A stretch of DNA of 64,000 nucleotides, from the NCBI RefSeq assembly GCF_009882985.1, contig NZ_WTUZ01000036.1, forward strand, positions 62,001 through 126,000, written 5' to 3'. Under the pieces are notes generated by a model. It had not been told where the DNA came from, did not search any database, and saw only the letters and a program-made list of their open reading frames with translations. The position numbers were made by a program, and so were the translations under genes. This document shows positions 41,681 to 51,316 of this stretch, one piece after another (within the stretch, counting starts at the first letter, position 1; every line of letters begins with the position of its first letter). The stretch comes from Paenibacillus silvestris (GTDB lineage: Bacteria > Bacillota > Bacilli > Paenibacillales > NBRC-103111).

Positions 41681-44600
41681 TTAGCTCCTCTCAATTTGAA
41701 CTTCTTCAGGTCGGTACACGGAAATAATTTCACCCTCAGAATTTGCTGCAAAGAGCACGGAGCGCTCTTTCTCCAAGGTGAAGGTATAGGTGGCCCCGCT
41801 ATCCGTATCTGTCACTTCAATGTCCGCGTCCCAGGCGAACTCGGATACAAATACATACAAGAAACCGTCCTTGTATCGCAGCTTCCTTCCATATACGCCA
41901 GCGATATCGCCGCCTTGCTTCCATTGCAAGCCGCTGTCACAGCCTGCTGCTTGAATCGCGTAGCGATAAAGCTCAAGCACGGTGTCCGTCCGTTCGTTCA
42001 GCTCAACGGGAAGCGGACTCCAAATCAGCTTGCCTTCTCCAAGCGGAATCTCGATGACCGCATCTCCCCGGCCGCCGTCTCCAGCGAGTGAACCCGCGCT
42101 CGATGTGCGCACTTCCTTCGCCACCTCGGCAATGCGGCGTTGGCCATAAGATACCGGTAGCTTAACGCCTTGCAGCAGCAGCATTTCTTCCCGGCGCACA
42201 TTCTGAAGCTCCGCTTCTCCTAGTACATCGGTTAAGCGTGATGCTGGATGCCAATACGCATCAAGGCTTAACGGACCCGTTGCAAGCAGCGTGGCTCCCG
42301 TTGTCTTGACGATATCTAGCAGCTTGTGCCACGCCTGCTCATCGATATTATGCGCGCTCGGAAGCACAATCAGCTTCGGCGGTTGGTCCATGAGCACATC
42401 CAGATGATACTCCGAAGCCGCTCGCAGCGGCATATTCATCTGGTACGTTAGCACGCGAATCATTCGCGTAGTTGCATCGAACGCCAATTTCCGGTTCGAG
42501 AAATCGTTCGAATAAGGGAAAATCGCGACGATGTCTTCAAGTGCCCGCTCCTTGAATAAGTCTCTGATTTCGGCCATAAAACGTCCGAAATCATAAGAAA
42601 CATCAGCTTCCGGCTTCTCCGTGCCGTCCGCCCGAAGCGCACCAATATGCGATTCGTTCGCATTATCCATATAGAAGTTCGTATTCCAAATCCAGTGAAT
42701 GGCGCCAGCGCCGCCGGTAGCGAATGCGTAGGCATACTTGCGTTCCAGCATGCTCCGCAGTTCATTCTCCGAACGTTTGGCGCGTCCATCAGGCGTCTCT
42801 ACGTACATAATTCCTGTTTCTTGTATGACATTAGGCTTGTTATGTGTTTTGGCAAAAATACCGTCCCAAACGAGGTTGTCGTTCAACCACCACGAATGAA
42901 CAGTCGTATAGTCGACGGCTTCCTGGTAAAAGAACGGCGAAGGCCGCTGCGCACCAAGCGCCTCGTCCTGTCCAACCACGACAAGGTGATTCGGACAAAT
43001 TTCCTTAATTGTATCGTAAAGTTCCTTCGCCCAGCGATTATGCATATCCATCGAGAATAAGCAGTAATCGAGCCAGCGGGTTCCTTTTTTGGCACGGTGC
43101 ATATCCTGCACATCAAAGTTGATTTCGTCGGCTTCAGGAATAACAGCCGCTTCGAAGCTCGGGAGCTGTTGCGGCGACATATTCCACCGCTCTTGCAGGA
43201 GCGTAATGCTTTCATGCCGCTGCTTGAGCCACGCTGTGAATGCGGTCTGCTCGAAAGCATCCCGACTGGAACGAGGTCCATTCGAGAAGATCTGCGCTGG
43301 ATCGAACATCGAAGGCTCATTGATCAGGTCCCAATCCACGTGCGTAGACTCACGGTGACGCGACACAATGGAGCGAATAAACCGCTTCTGAGCTTCTACG
43401 CTTTGGGGATCCAAATACGGATTGACGCCTTCCCAAGTCTCCGGTGTAAAGGAGAAGAAGGTAAACGTCACCTGCAAATTGTGCTTTTTAGCCGTCAAGA
43501 AGAAGGCATCGATTGCTCTCAGCACTTCTTCGGAAGCATGACCATCTACCTGCATAACGTTACGGTATGCCGTCCAAATGCCCGTACGAATCCAGTTAAT
43601 GCCCGCTTTCGCCATCTGAGCCATATCGCGGTCCCATACGTCCGCGTTCGGCAGGAACAAAAATTTGCGAGCGACGTCGGAGGTCATATACGTCATGCCG
43701 ACTACAGGCAGCGGATGCCCGTCTTTGAAGAAATAATCGCGATCACAGGTAATCGGATTGCCCTCGGCTAGGAGAATGGGATCATGTCCCCAAAAACCTT
43801 GGCGAAGTGCACGTTTCTCTCCATCTTCAGCCTCGGCCACGCACGTTACACGATACAAACCGCGCTCAATCGTCAATGGCACTGGAATTCGCACAAGATT
43901 GAATTCCTTGTTAACAGCAGCTGTCACATGATGTGTCCAGCTGGCCCCAGCGCCATCTTCGCGCTCTACCGTTAGATCAAACTTCCATGCTTGAGAAAGG
44001 CCTTTGACTTCCGTTCCGGAATCTGTCCCGGTCCTTCCCATCAGCTGTGTTTGAAGCGTCAGCACCGCATGCTCGCCAGGCTCATAGCTGGCATAATTCG
44101 GCTTGATCGACAGCTCCGTTACCCCTTTTGCACAAAATGCGGCCCACGCGAGCAAAGCCTCTGCTCCGCCATCATGCCAGAACCCCTCGCTGAGCGGAAC
44201 ATTGACAAATAGCCAACGCGAACCCACAAAATCACCGCGAGAATTCTCCCATAGAACAACAGGTGCTGCAACTTCGCGGCCTTCCTTGGAGACGCCCTTC
44301 AGGAGAGGATGAATCTGCGTGCTCATCGTCCCAGCTGCACCCATTTGATGCGGCAAATCGCTGTTGCGCGTCGTATGCGGCACCATGTTCCATGTGTCTG
44401 CGGCCGCGAATAACGATTCTTGTCCCTTCAGAAGCGGCAAAGTTTCTAATGCCGCATAGCTGACAATCGGGCTCGACTCGACTCGAAGCATCTCATGGAT
44501 GAAGAGCTGCTGATGATACGCGGTTTGTTCCGTTTCCACCTGCCAGCCGTCAGCCTCGCGGCGAACTGGCCGTTTGAAGGCTGCGCCGCCGACGCTTAGA

Positions 44601-44836
44601 AGTCCGCCCCCGCGCTTCAAGAAGGCTAGGATTTCCTGCCAAGCGGATTTTGGGAAATACGGAGCGTGCAGATTAACGAAGCACCCTCCTTCCGCTTGCC
44701 GAAGCACTTCAGCAAGAGAATCCGCATTGGCAAGGATTGCTCCTTGCTCTGCCAGCTTTGCCGTCCGAACTTCCATTGAAGCACTGATCGGAAAATCCGA
44801 ATCATAGAAAATAACGACAGGACGACTCCGAATCAT
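41681..44836 (-). CDS. Clan GH-A glycosidase, beta-mannosidase/beta-galactosidase-like
   Basis: The protein has 1051 residues with no signal peptide. The N-terminal 350 residues form GATase-like and beta-sandwich segments; the TIM barrel spans about 380-730, with the acid/base Glu in WDLINEPSMF and the likely nucleophile Glu in VIQETGIMY; a second GATase-like domain (about 780-880) and a beta domain end it. This is the GH42-like layout, but the exact family is not clear. Lying between GH125 and GH38, it may remove beta-linked mannose at the core of N-glycans (inference). Start and stop overlap neighbours (ATGA with GH125). Confidence 0.75.
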   Translation of the reverse strand: MIRSRPVVIFYDSDFPISASMEVRTAKLAEQGAILANADSLAEVLRQAEGGCFVNLHAPYFPKSAWQEILAFLKRGGGLLSVGGAAFKRPVRREADGWQVETEQTAYHQQLFIHEMLRVESSPIVSYAALETLPLLKGQESLFAAADTWNMVPHTTRNSDLPHQMGAAGTMSTQIHPLLKGVSKEGREVAAPVVLWENSRGDFVGSRWLFVNVPLSEGFWHDGGAEALLAWAAFCAKGVTELSIKPNYASYEPGEHAVLTLQTQLMGRTGTDSGTEVKGLSQAWKFDLTVEREDGAGASWTHHVTAAVNKEFNLVRIPVPLTIERGLYRVTCVAEAEDGEKRALRQGFWGHDPILLAEGNPITCDRDYFFKDGHPLPVVGMTYMTSDVARKFLFLPNADVWDRDMAQMAKAGINWIRTGIWTAYRNVMQVDGHASEEVLRAIDAFFLTAKKHNLQVTFTFFSFTPETWEGVNPYLDPQSVEAQKRFIRSIVSRHRESTHVDWDLINEPSMFDPAQIFSNGPRSSRDAFEQTAFTAWLKQRHESITLLQERWNMSPQQLPSFEAAVIPEADEINFDVQDMHRAKKGTRWLDYCLFSMDMHNRWAKELYDTIKEICPNHLVVVGQDEALGAQRPSPFFYQEAVDYTTVHSWWLNDNLVWDGIFAKTHNKPNVIQETGIMYVETPDGRAKRSENELRSMLERKYAYAFATGGAGAIHWIWNTNFYMDNANESHIGALRADGTEKPEADVSYDFGRFMAEIRDLFKERALEDIVAIFPYSNDFSNRKLAFDATTRMIRVLTYQMNMPLRAASEYHLDVLMDQPPKLIVLPSAHNIDEQAWHKLLDIVKTTGATLLATGPLSLDAYWHPASRLTDVLGEAELQNVRREEMLLLQGVKLPVSYGQRRIAEVAKEVRTSSAGSLAGDGGRGDAVIEIPLGEGKLIWSPLPVELNERTDTVLELYRYAIQAAGCDSGLQWKQGGDIAGVYGRKLRYKDGFLYVFVSEFAWDADIEVTDTDSGATYTFTLEKERSVLFAANSEGEIISVYRPEEVQIERS

Positions 44837-46152
44837 AGCAAGCCTTCCTTCATCGCTTTATATACGAGCTGGGAGAACAGACTGTTCGACCAAGCGAACC
44901 ATTTGCGTGTGAAAATGGTTGGATCATCGACATGAAAACCTTCATGCATAAAGCCGGTGTCTGCATCCGTCGCTTCGAGCATAGCGATCATCGCTATCTT
45001 CTCTTCGGCTGTCGAGGCCGTAATTCCTTGCATGGATAATGCCATATGCCAAATATAATTATCCGGTGTATGCGGACTGCCGATCCCTTTCGCTACTTTC
45101 CCTTCGAAATAGAACGGATTTTCCTTACTAAGCGCGAATCGTCTTGTATTCTGATAGATCGGATCATCAGCAGATACATAACCCAAATACGGAATCGACA
45201 TAAGTCCAGGTGTACCCGCGTCATCCATCAAACAGTAATTGCCGAAGCCATCCGTTTCGTAAGCATAGATTGGCCCAAACTCCGGATGGCGATAAATGCC
45301 ATAGAGTTTAATTCCGTGATCGATATCCGCTTCCAGCGCTTTCAGCTCATTCAGGAAGTCGATATCCCGGAACACCCACTCCGCGAATTCTTGCATATGA
45401 CGCAAAGCAACGACCGCGAACATATTCGCAGGTACGTTGTAATGGAAATCGCAAGCATCATCACTGGAGCGGAAACCAGACCAGACCATACCGGTATAAT
45501 TCACAGGCATCCCCAGCCCGTTATTGCGCAGTGAATCCGTCGGAATACCGTTATTTCGCGTAAAACGATAAGGAGATTGCTCGAAGTGATGCTGTTCCGT
45601 CTTGAAGAGCTCAAAGATTTTGATCATTGCAGCTTTAAAGCCGGCATCGAAGATATCCGTTAGCTCTGTTTCCTTCCAATAGGCGTAAGCTAGACGCATC
45701 GAGAAGCACAGGGAATCGAGTTCAAATTTCCGTTCCCACACCCATGGTGACATCTCAGTCTTATCTGCTTTGTTCCAATGCCAATCGTTCGCCGATTCGT
45801 TAAACGCATTGGCATAAGGGTCAATATGAATATATTGCATATGCCTTTTAATTAACCCGCTAAGAATGCGCTGAAGATCTGGATCATTTTTGGCAAACGG
45901 CACATAATGCATCACCTGTTCAACGGAATCGCGCAGCCATGAAGCAGGGATATCTCCCGTAATAACGAAAGTCGTTCCGTCCTCCATCAGCTTCGTTGTC
46001 GTCTCCAGCGTGTTCGGGAAACAGTTTTTAAATAATTGCAAAAGCTTAGGACGATGCGCCAGCTTCTCTTCGGCTTCCGCTAATACCTCTTGAATCGCCT
46101 GTGGCAATTCCAGCTTTGGCATTGGAATTTTCGGCAGTCTGAATTGTTCCAT
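44833..46152 (-). CDS. GH125 exo-alpha-1,6-mannosidase
   Basis: The protein has 439 residues, the usual length of the family. GH125 motifs are clear: TGDIPASWLRDSVEQV near 66, the metal-independent active site acids in NESANDWHWNKAD and GSPHTPDNYIWHMA, and the C-terminal KWFAWSNSLFSQLV. These inverting enzymes cut alpha-1,6-linked mannose. It has no signal peptide and works on imported oligosaccharide. The ATG follows GGAGGACTTACC and its stop overlaps the next start by 4 bases, so translation is coupled. Confidence 0.95.
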   Translation of the reverse strand: MEQFRLPKIPMPKLELPQAIQEVLAEAEEKLAHRPKLLQLFKNCFPNTLETTTKLMEDGTTFVITGDIPASWLRDSVEQVMHYVPFAKNDPDLQRILSGLIKRHMQYIHIDPYANAFNESANDWHWNKADKTEMSPWVWERKFELDSLCFSMRLAYAYWKETELTDIFDAGFKAAMIKIFELFKTEQHHFEQSPYRFTRNNGIPTDSLRNNGLGMPVNYTGMVWSGFRSSDDACDFHYNVPANMFAVVALRHMQEFAEWVFRDIDFLNELKALEADIDHGIKLYGIYRHPEFGPIYAYETDGFGNYCLMDDAGTPGLMSIPYLGYVSADDPIYQNTRRFALSKENPFYFEGKVAKGIGSPHTPDNYIWHMALSMQGITASTAEEKIAMIAMLEATDADTGFMHEGFHVDDPTIFTRKWFAWSNSLFSQLVYKAMKEGLL

Positions 46153-46206
46153 GGTAAGTCCTCCAAAATCGTTATGATTAACAAATGTTGTATGAATTCG
46201 TCTGTA

Positions 46207-47124
46207 TTACTCTTTCACTGCTCCGATTGTCAAACCTTGAATAAAGTACCGTTGGAAAAACGGATAAGCGAAGATAATCGGTCCCGTTGCAAGCACAACC
46301 ATCGCCATTCGCGATGTGTCCTGCGGCAGCGATTGCAGCAAGCCCACACCAATGGATGGATTGCTTGTATTTTGCAGCAAGAACTGCATACTGTTCTCGA
46401 TCCGCATAAGCATCGATTGCAAAGGCACAAGATTAGGTGAATCGATATAGAGAAGTGCATTAAACCAATCGTTCCAGTACCCTAATGTACTGAACAAGCC
46501 AATCGTTGCCAGTCCCGGAAGCGAAAGCGGCAGCACCAATTTGACGAAAATACCAAACTCACCGGCGCCGTCGATTTTCCCTGACTCAATAATCGCATCT
46601 GGCACAGAGGTGACGAAGAATGTCCGCATAATCATGATGTAAAAGGCATTTCCGGCAAGCGGCAAGACGAGTGCCCACAAGGAATCCTTAAGTCCCATCA
46701 ATTGCGTAACAACAATATAGGTCGGTACGAGGCCACCATTGAACAACATGGTAAAAAAGGCGAAGAAACCGAAAAAATTGCGGAATTTAAAGCTTTTTCT
46801 TGAAATTGCATAAGCAAATGTAGCCGTCAATATCAAACTAACCAGCGTACCAACGACCGTCACTAGAATCGTGACCCCATAAGACATTAGCAATTGGTCT
46901 CCTGCTTTGAACAAATAACGATAGGCTTCGAGACTCCACTTCTCAGGAATGAGCCGATAGCCGTTGCTGCTTAGCGTCTTCTCATCCGTGAACGAAATAA
47001 TCGTCACAAATAGAAACGGAAACACACACGCCAAAGCAAAGATTCCTGCAACGAGATTAAATAGGATATTCAAAGCCGGCGGTAATTTATGAAAATCACG
47101 ATTTTTCATCGGTTTAGCCATCAT
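46207..47124 (-). CDS. LplC/YtcP-type sugar ABC permease
   Basis: The protein has 305 residues with six membrane segments. The EAA loop is ESGKIDGAGEFGIFVKLVLP. The start at 47124 follows AAAGGAGG at nine bases. It belongs with the next upstream permease and the binding lipoprotein as an LplABC-type importer. The neighbouring mannosidases point to mannose-containing oligosaccharides as cargo. Confidence 0.92.
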   Translation of the reverse strand: MMAKPMKNRDFHKLPPALNILFNLVAGIFALACVFPFLFVTIISFTDEKTLSSNGYRLIPEKWSLEAYRYLFKAGDQLLMSYGVTILVTVVGTLVSLILTATFAYAISRKSFKFRNFFGFFAFFTMLFNGGLVPTYIVVTQLMGLKDSLWALVLPLAGNAFYIMIMRTFFVTSVPDAIIESGKIDGAGEFGIFVKLVLPLSLPGLATIGLFSTLGYWNDWFNALLYIDSPNLVPLQSMLMRIENSMQFLLQNTSNPSIGVGLLQSLPQDTSRMAMVVLATGPIIFAYPFFQRYFIQGLTIGAVKE

Positions 47125-47153
47125 GTTAAAGTTCCTCCTTTCTTAGCCATTCG

Positions 47154-48092
47154 TTAGAACAACGCATTATCTTTATCAAATTTTCGAACAATATAGTTGG
47201 AAGTCATAACGAGAATGAAGCCAATGACAGATTGGTAGAGACCCGCTGCTGTGCTCATTCCGATTTCACCGGTCGACTTGAGGCCGCGGTAGACATAAGT
47301 GTCAATAACATTCGTTACCGAATACAGTGTTCCTGAATCTCTTGGTACTTGTAGAAATAATCCGAAATCTGCATAGAAGATACGACCGATTGCGAGCAGC
47401 GTCAGAATGGTCATCAGCGGCTTCAGCATCGGGAAAGTGATGTGCTTGATTTGCTGCCATTTGCTGGCACCGTCAATCATTGCAGCCTCATAAAGGGACT
47501 TATCAATTCCCATAATGGCTGCCAAATAAACAACGCTGCTATAACCTACAGACTTCCATAAGTATACGAAGATAATAATAAGAGGCCAGTACGTTTTATC
47601 GTTATACCACCGGATCGGATCGACTCCGAACGCCGAGAGAATATGATTGAGCATCCCTTTATCAAAGCTAAGAAAGCTAAACACGAAGTACCCGACAATG
47701 ACCCAGGATAAAAAGTACGGCAAGAACATCCCGGTTTGGTACAGCTTCGCCATCTTCTTGTTGACAATTTCCGATAAGACAATAGCTAATGCCACCGAAA
47801 GCACGAGCCCTGCAACGATGAAAACAATATTATACAGGAGCGTATTGCGCGTAATAATATAAGCGTCATTCGTACTGAAAAGGAATTTGAAATTTTGCAG
47901 TCCTACCCATTTGCTTTCTACAATGCTTGCCCAAAAGCCGTCTCTGCTATAGCGGTATTGCTTAAATGCGATCACCATACCGGCCATTGGTAAATAAGAG
48001 AAGAACAGGAACCAAAGCGTTGCTGGCAATGCCATTAGCAGCAGCACTCTGCTTTGTTTAACATCTTTTAGAAATGCTCCTATTCTATTCAT
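47154..48092 (-). CDS. LplB-type sugar ABC permease
   Basis: About 312 residues from the ATG at 48092 (MNRIG), preceded by GAGGAG; a GTG five codons upstream is inside the ribosome site. Six membrane segments; EAA loop EAAMIDGASKWQQIKHITFP. It lies 71 bases after the binding protein gene, with a hairpin in the gap. Confidence 0.92.
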   Translation of the reverse strand: MNRIGAFLKDVKQSRVLLLMALPATLWFLFFSYLPMAGMVIAFKQYRYSRDGFWASIVESKWVGLQNFKFLFSTNDAYIITRNTLLYNIVFIVAGLVLSVALAIVLSEIVNKKMAKLYQTGMFLPYFLSWVIVGYFVFSFLSFDKGMLNHILSAFGVDPIRWYNDKTYWPLIIIFVYLWKSVGYSSVVYLAAIMGIDKSLYEAAMIDGASKWQQIKHITFPMLKPLMTILTLLAIGRIFYADFGLFLQVPRDSGTLYSVTNVIDTYVYRGLKSTGEIGMSTAAGLYQSVIGFILVMTSNYIVRKFDKDNALF

Positions 48093-48114
48093 AAAATCAC
48101 TCCTCACGATAAGA

Positions 48115-48148
48115 TTAAAAAGATCAGGCGAATGATTGACATTCGCCT
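48115..48148 (-). terminator. Intercistronic hairpin / leaky terminator after the binding protein
   Basis: AGGCGAATG and CATTCGCCT form a 9-bp perfect stem with a 5-base loop, followed on the minus strand by GATCTTTTTAATC. It probably lets part of transcription through, giving more binding protein than permease. Confidence 0.75.
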
Positions 48149-48163
48149 AATCCGAATCCTATC

Positions 48164-49642
48164 TTATTTTTTGTTTGCTGCTTTCCAAGCATCGATCTGG
48201 CTTTGTGCTTCAGCAATGATTTTGTCCAGACCAGCTGCTTTGAACTTCTCGTTAGCTTGAGGAATGAATTTATCAGGATCAACGGTACCTGTCATCAAAG
48301 TTGCCCAGAACTCTTCTTTTACGTTTTGAACGGCAGCGATTTCAGCCGTTACTTTCGAAGGATCGAAGTTGAAACCAAGAAGTGGTGCCGGTACGCCAGT
48401 AGCATTAAACTTTTTGAACTCTTCCCATTTGTTCTCAGGATCTTTCTTGTCTTTGTACGTCAGTAGAACGTTACCAAGCGCGAAGGTTGGCATATCATAG
48501 TTTTTGGAATCCGGTAAGTTTTCCATTTTGTCGTTATCGAGTTTTTTGTAATGTACGCCTTCGATACCGGAATCAACCATATTGCGAAGAGTTGCATCTG
48601 TGTTCAGCAAGTTCAGGAACTCCATGGCTTTCTCTGGGTACTTCGAGTTTGCTGAGATCGCTTGCATGGAACCCATGACGGACCAGTTGTAGATCAAAGC
48701 TGGGCTAGCTGGCTTGGAAACAACAGGATAACCATAGCTTGCTGACCATAGGTTGTCTGCGAAAGGCTGATTTGTCGCTTTGTCCGCGAACCATTTGCCA
48801 GTCACTTGAACATCATTCAGAGAGCTTAGCGTTGCAGCTTCCGTAGGAATATAACCTGCTTTGTAGTATTTGTTCATCGCTTGAAGCGCCTGTTTCATTT
48901 CTGGTGTATCCAAAATGTTGATCACTTTATAATCCGGGTTGTTCACTTTCACAGCCATCGGCATTTTTTCAATCACATAGTCATAAGGCACATAAGGCAT
49001 GAACGTTTTGTCCACGGCTAAGCCATAAACATTCGGTTCTTTCTCTTTAATCGCTTTCAGCAATGGCTCCAAGCTTTCGATTGAATCTACTTTATCGATA
49101 TTCAAGTTGTATTTATCAACCAGGTTTTTGTTGAAACGCCATACATCTTGTGCAGGAAGCTCTTTATTCGCCGGAACACCGTAGTTGTGGCCATCTACTT
49201 TAGAGCCGTTCAAGAAAGCTGGGTCCAATGCTTTAACGATGCCTTGTCCATTTTTTTGGAGAAGCTCATCCATCTGCTTGAAAGCGCCTTTACGCGCGTT
49301 TTGCACATAATCGAACGCCCATGAAGACGTGAACATAATGTCCATAGGTGTACCTGAAGCCGTCATGACCTGCATCTTTTGCGGATAGTCGCCCCAATCA
49401 ATCATGTTCATTTTTACCGTTACGCCAATTTTCTCTGCCGTGTATTTACTAACTTCAGCCATAACGCGGTCAACGTCTTTTTGCGGCGTTCCAATTGTGT
49501 ACCAAATTAACTCTACTGGCTTATCTGGAGTGCCTGCCCCTTTCGTATCGCCAGCATCTTTGCTTCCACATGCACTAAGCACCATTGAAGCTGCAAGCGT
49601 AAGTCCAAGTGTTGCAACCAATCGTTTTTTAATCTTGCTCAT
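48164..49642 (-). CDS. LplA-type sugar-binding lipoprotein
   Basis: The protein has 492 residues from the ATG at 49642, preceded by GGGAGGATACACAA; a long upstream in-frame extension is noncoding promoter DNA. The lipobox reads LSAC near residue 24. The large family 1 binding protein body is typical of LplA/YtcQ-type proteins (WGDYPQKMQVMTASGTPMD near 90). It should bind mannoside oligosaccharides given its operon. A likely CcpA site lies in its promoter. Confidence 0.93.
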   Translation of the reverse strand: MSKIKKRLVATLGLTLAASMVLSACGSKDAGDTKGAGTPDKPVELIWYTIGTPQKDVDRVMAEVSKYTAEKIGVTVKMNMIDWGDYPQKMQVMTASGTPMDIMFTSSWAFDYVQNARKGAFKQMDELLQKNGQGIVKALDPAFLNGSKVDGHNYGVPANKELPAQDVWRFNKNLVDKYNLNIDKVDSIESLEPLLKAIKEKEPNVYGLAVDKTFMPYVPYDYVIEKMPMAVKVNNPDYKVINILDTPEMKQALQAMNKYYKAGYIPTEAATLSSLNDVQVTGKWFADKATNQPFADNLWSASYGYPVVSKPASPALIYNWSVMGSMQAISANSKYPEKAMEFLNLLNTDATLRNMVDSGIEGVHYKKLDNDKMENLPDSKNYDMPTFALGNVLLTYKDKKDPENKWEEFKKFNATGVPAPLLGFNFDPSKVTAEIAAVQNVKEEFWATLMTGTVDPDKFIPQANEKFKAAGLDKIIAEAQSQIDAWKAANKK

Positions 49643-49707
49643 TTGTGTATCCTCCCTATTTCGTGCTCTATTGTATACGCCCGAGGGGCTATATTTACAG
49701 TAACTCA

Positions 49708-49721
49708 TGAAAGCATTTACA
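49708..49721 (-). promoter_or_regulatory. Candidate cre (CcpA) site of the mannoside operon
   Basis: The minus strand reads TGTAAATGCTTTCA, matching the cre consensus TGWAANCGNTNWCA at all fixed positions but one (T for C at position 7). It overlaps a possible -35 TTGTAA, a position that would repress. A TGTAAGCATGTACA palindrome lies 19 bases further upstream (49740-49753). Confidence 0.55.
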
Positions 49722-49768
49722 AATAGACGATAAATTAAATGTAAGCATGTACAAATCAAAGAAAAAAC

Positions 49769-49808
49769 AAAAAAAGGACTGCACTCCAGTTTTCCCTAGA
49801 GCAGTCCT
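49769..49808 (-). terminator. Terminator of the second YesM/YesN operon
   Basis: AGGACTGC/GCAGTCCT pairs perfectly with an 18-base loop and is followed by TTTTTTTG on the minus strand. Its first arm overlaps the last codons of the regulator gene. Confidence 0.88.
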
Positions 49809-51316
49809 CTATAATCGGTTGGGGATATTCCCACATACTTTTTGAACTGTTTATAGAAATAACCGACTTCCCAATACCCGACATCTTTGGCAATGACATG
49901 AACCTTCAAATGCGTGGTTTTGAGCAGTTCCTTCGCTTTCTCGATTCGGTATCGATTGATATATTCCGTAAAAGACTCATTAATTTCCTTGTGAAATAGC
50001 TGTCCCAAATACACAGGGTGAATATGATAGTGCGCACCTAACATTTTGAGCGAAAGCTCATCCGCATACGATTCGTGGATATATTTCAGCACTTGCTGCA
50101 CAATCGGACTTCGAACATCGGAAATTAGTAAGCCAACCGTCATTTCAGCCACTTCCATGATCGCTTTTTCCAGATCGTCGAGCGTCACAGAGCTCCTGAT
50201 TTGTTGAAAAGCCTGGTTATACACGTCCTGATCTTCGGTGTGGCGGATCGCTTTCAGTTCCATTTTGAAATGAATCACCATCTCAAAAGCGATATCCTGA
50301 AAATCCTGCGGCGTAATTCCTGGCAAGGCCTGAATCCGCTTGAAATCATTTTGAATCTGCAGCCTTAAGTTTTCTTGATCTTTCCCCACGATAAGCTTGG
50401 CATAGGAGGACCAGTCAATGAGCGAGAAATCCACCTTTGGATGACCTTCGTGGAACTCTAATTCGCTTGCATCGATCATATAGAGCTCTGGGTAAACCCA
50501 GAAATACTCCTGTGCTTTCTTCGCGCTTGCGTAACTTTCTCCTGTGTGGTCAAGAAGCTGCTCTACGCTGCCTATCGTAATGCGGAGCACATGTTCATGA
50601 AGCTCGACTTGCATGTGCCGCAGTATATCCTTGAGCTCTATTCTGCCGCGATCAACATCATTCATCGTAGCGAGCAGCACGATATCGCCATCCATATCAT
50701 AGAAAGACGTCAACCAGTCATAAGCTTCTACCCGCTGTGAGAGGGTATCCACAACCTCTGCCGCATCAGATTCTAGCCGTATTACGGCGACTGCCATATA
50801 CGAGCAATCTAGATTGATGCCCAGCAGATCCGCTCGTTCGTAGAATTCCGTCGGAGCAATCTGATGCGTCAGCCACCGCTGTAAGGTGTTATCCTTCAAA
50901 ATTTGCTTATTATAGGCTTGAACCAGTCGTGTCTCTTTAAAAGAGTTCAGCTTCTCAACGGTATTGAGAAGGGTTGCTTTGAGTTCTTTGATATTAATTG
51001 GCTTCAGCAAATAATTTTCGATGCCGAGCATCATGCCTTCTTTTAAATAAGTAAATTCATCGAATCCGCTGAGCACGATTACTTTCAGATCCGGATGGCG
51101 CACCCTGGCATGACGAATCAAATCAAGCCCATTCATTACAGGCATGGAGATATCCGTCAATAAAATGTCCACGGAAGTTTCCTGTAAGGCGTCCAATGCC
51201 TTCTGGCCGTTGCTCGCATTCCCGACAATTTCCAGCCCAGCTTCCGCCCAGTCGATGATGTCGTACAAGCCTTCAACAATAAATGGTTCGTCATCAACAA
51301 TGAAAACCCTAAACAT
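49796..51316 (-). CDS. YesN-type response regulator with AraC HTH
   Basis: About 506 residues from the ATG at 51316 (MFRVFIVDDEP), preceded by AAGGAGG; a start 13 codons earlier overlaps the kinase gene and is rejected. The receiver Asp is in DILLTDISMPVMNG. The C-terminal AraC HTH covers the last 100 residues (AKDVGYWEVGYFYKQFKKYVG). It probably activates the mannoside importer and mannosidase operon that begins just downstream. Confidence 0.93.
   Translation of the reverse strand: MFRVFIVDDEPFIVEGLYDIIDWAEAGLEIVGNASNGQKALDALQETSVDILLTDISMPVMNGLDLIRHARVRHPDLKVIVLSGFDEFTYLKEGMMLGIENYLLKPINIKELKATLLNTVEKLNSFKETRLVQAYNKQILKDNTLQRWLTHQIAPTEFYERADLLGINLDCSYMAVAVIRLESDAAEVVDTLSQRVEAYDWLTSFYDMDGDIVLLATMNDVDRGRIELKDILRHMQVELHEHVLRITIGSVEQLLDHTGESYASAKKAQEYFWVYPELYMIDASELEFHEGHPKVDFSLIDWSSYAKLIVGKDQENLRLQIQNDFKRIQALPGITPQDFQDIAFEMVIHFKMELKAIRHTEDQDVYNQAFQQIRSSVTLDDLEKAIMEVAEMTVGLLISDVRSPIVQQVLKYIHESYADELSLKMLGAHYHIHPVYLGQLFHKEINESFTEYINRYRIEKAKELLKTTHLKVHVIAKDVGYWEVGYFYKQFKKYVGISPTDYRGLL

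Noticed and set aside
43097..43771. Plus-strand frame of 224 residues
   Set aside because: Antisense to the clan GH-A gene; open frames opposite high-GC coding DNA are common.
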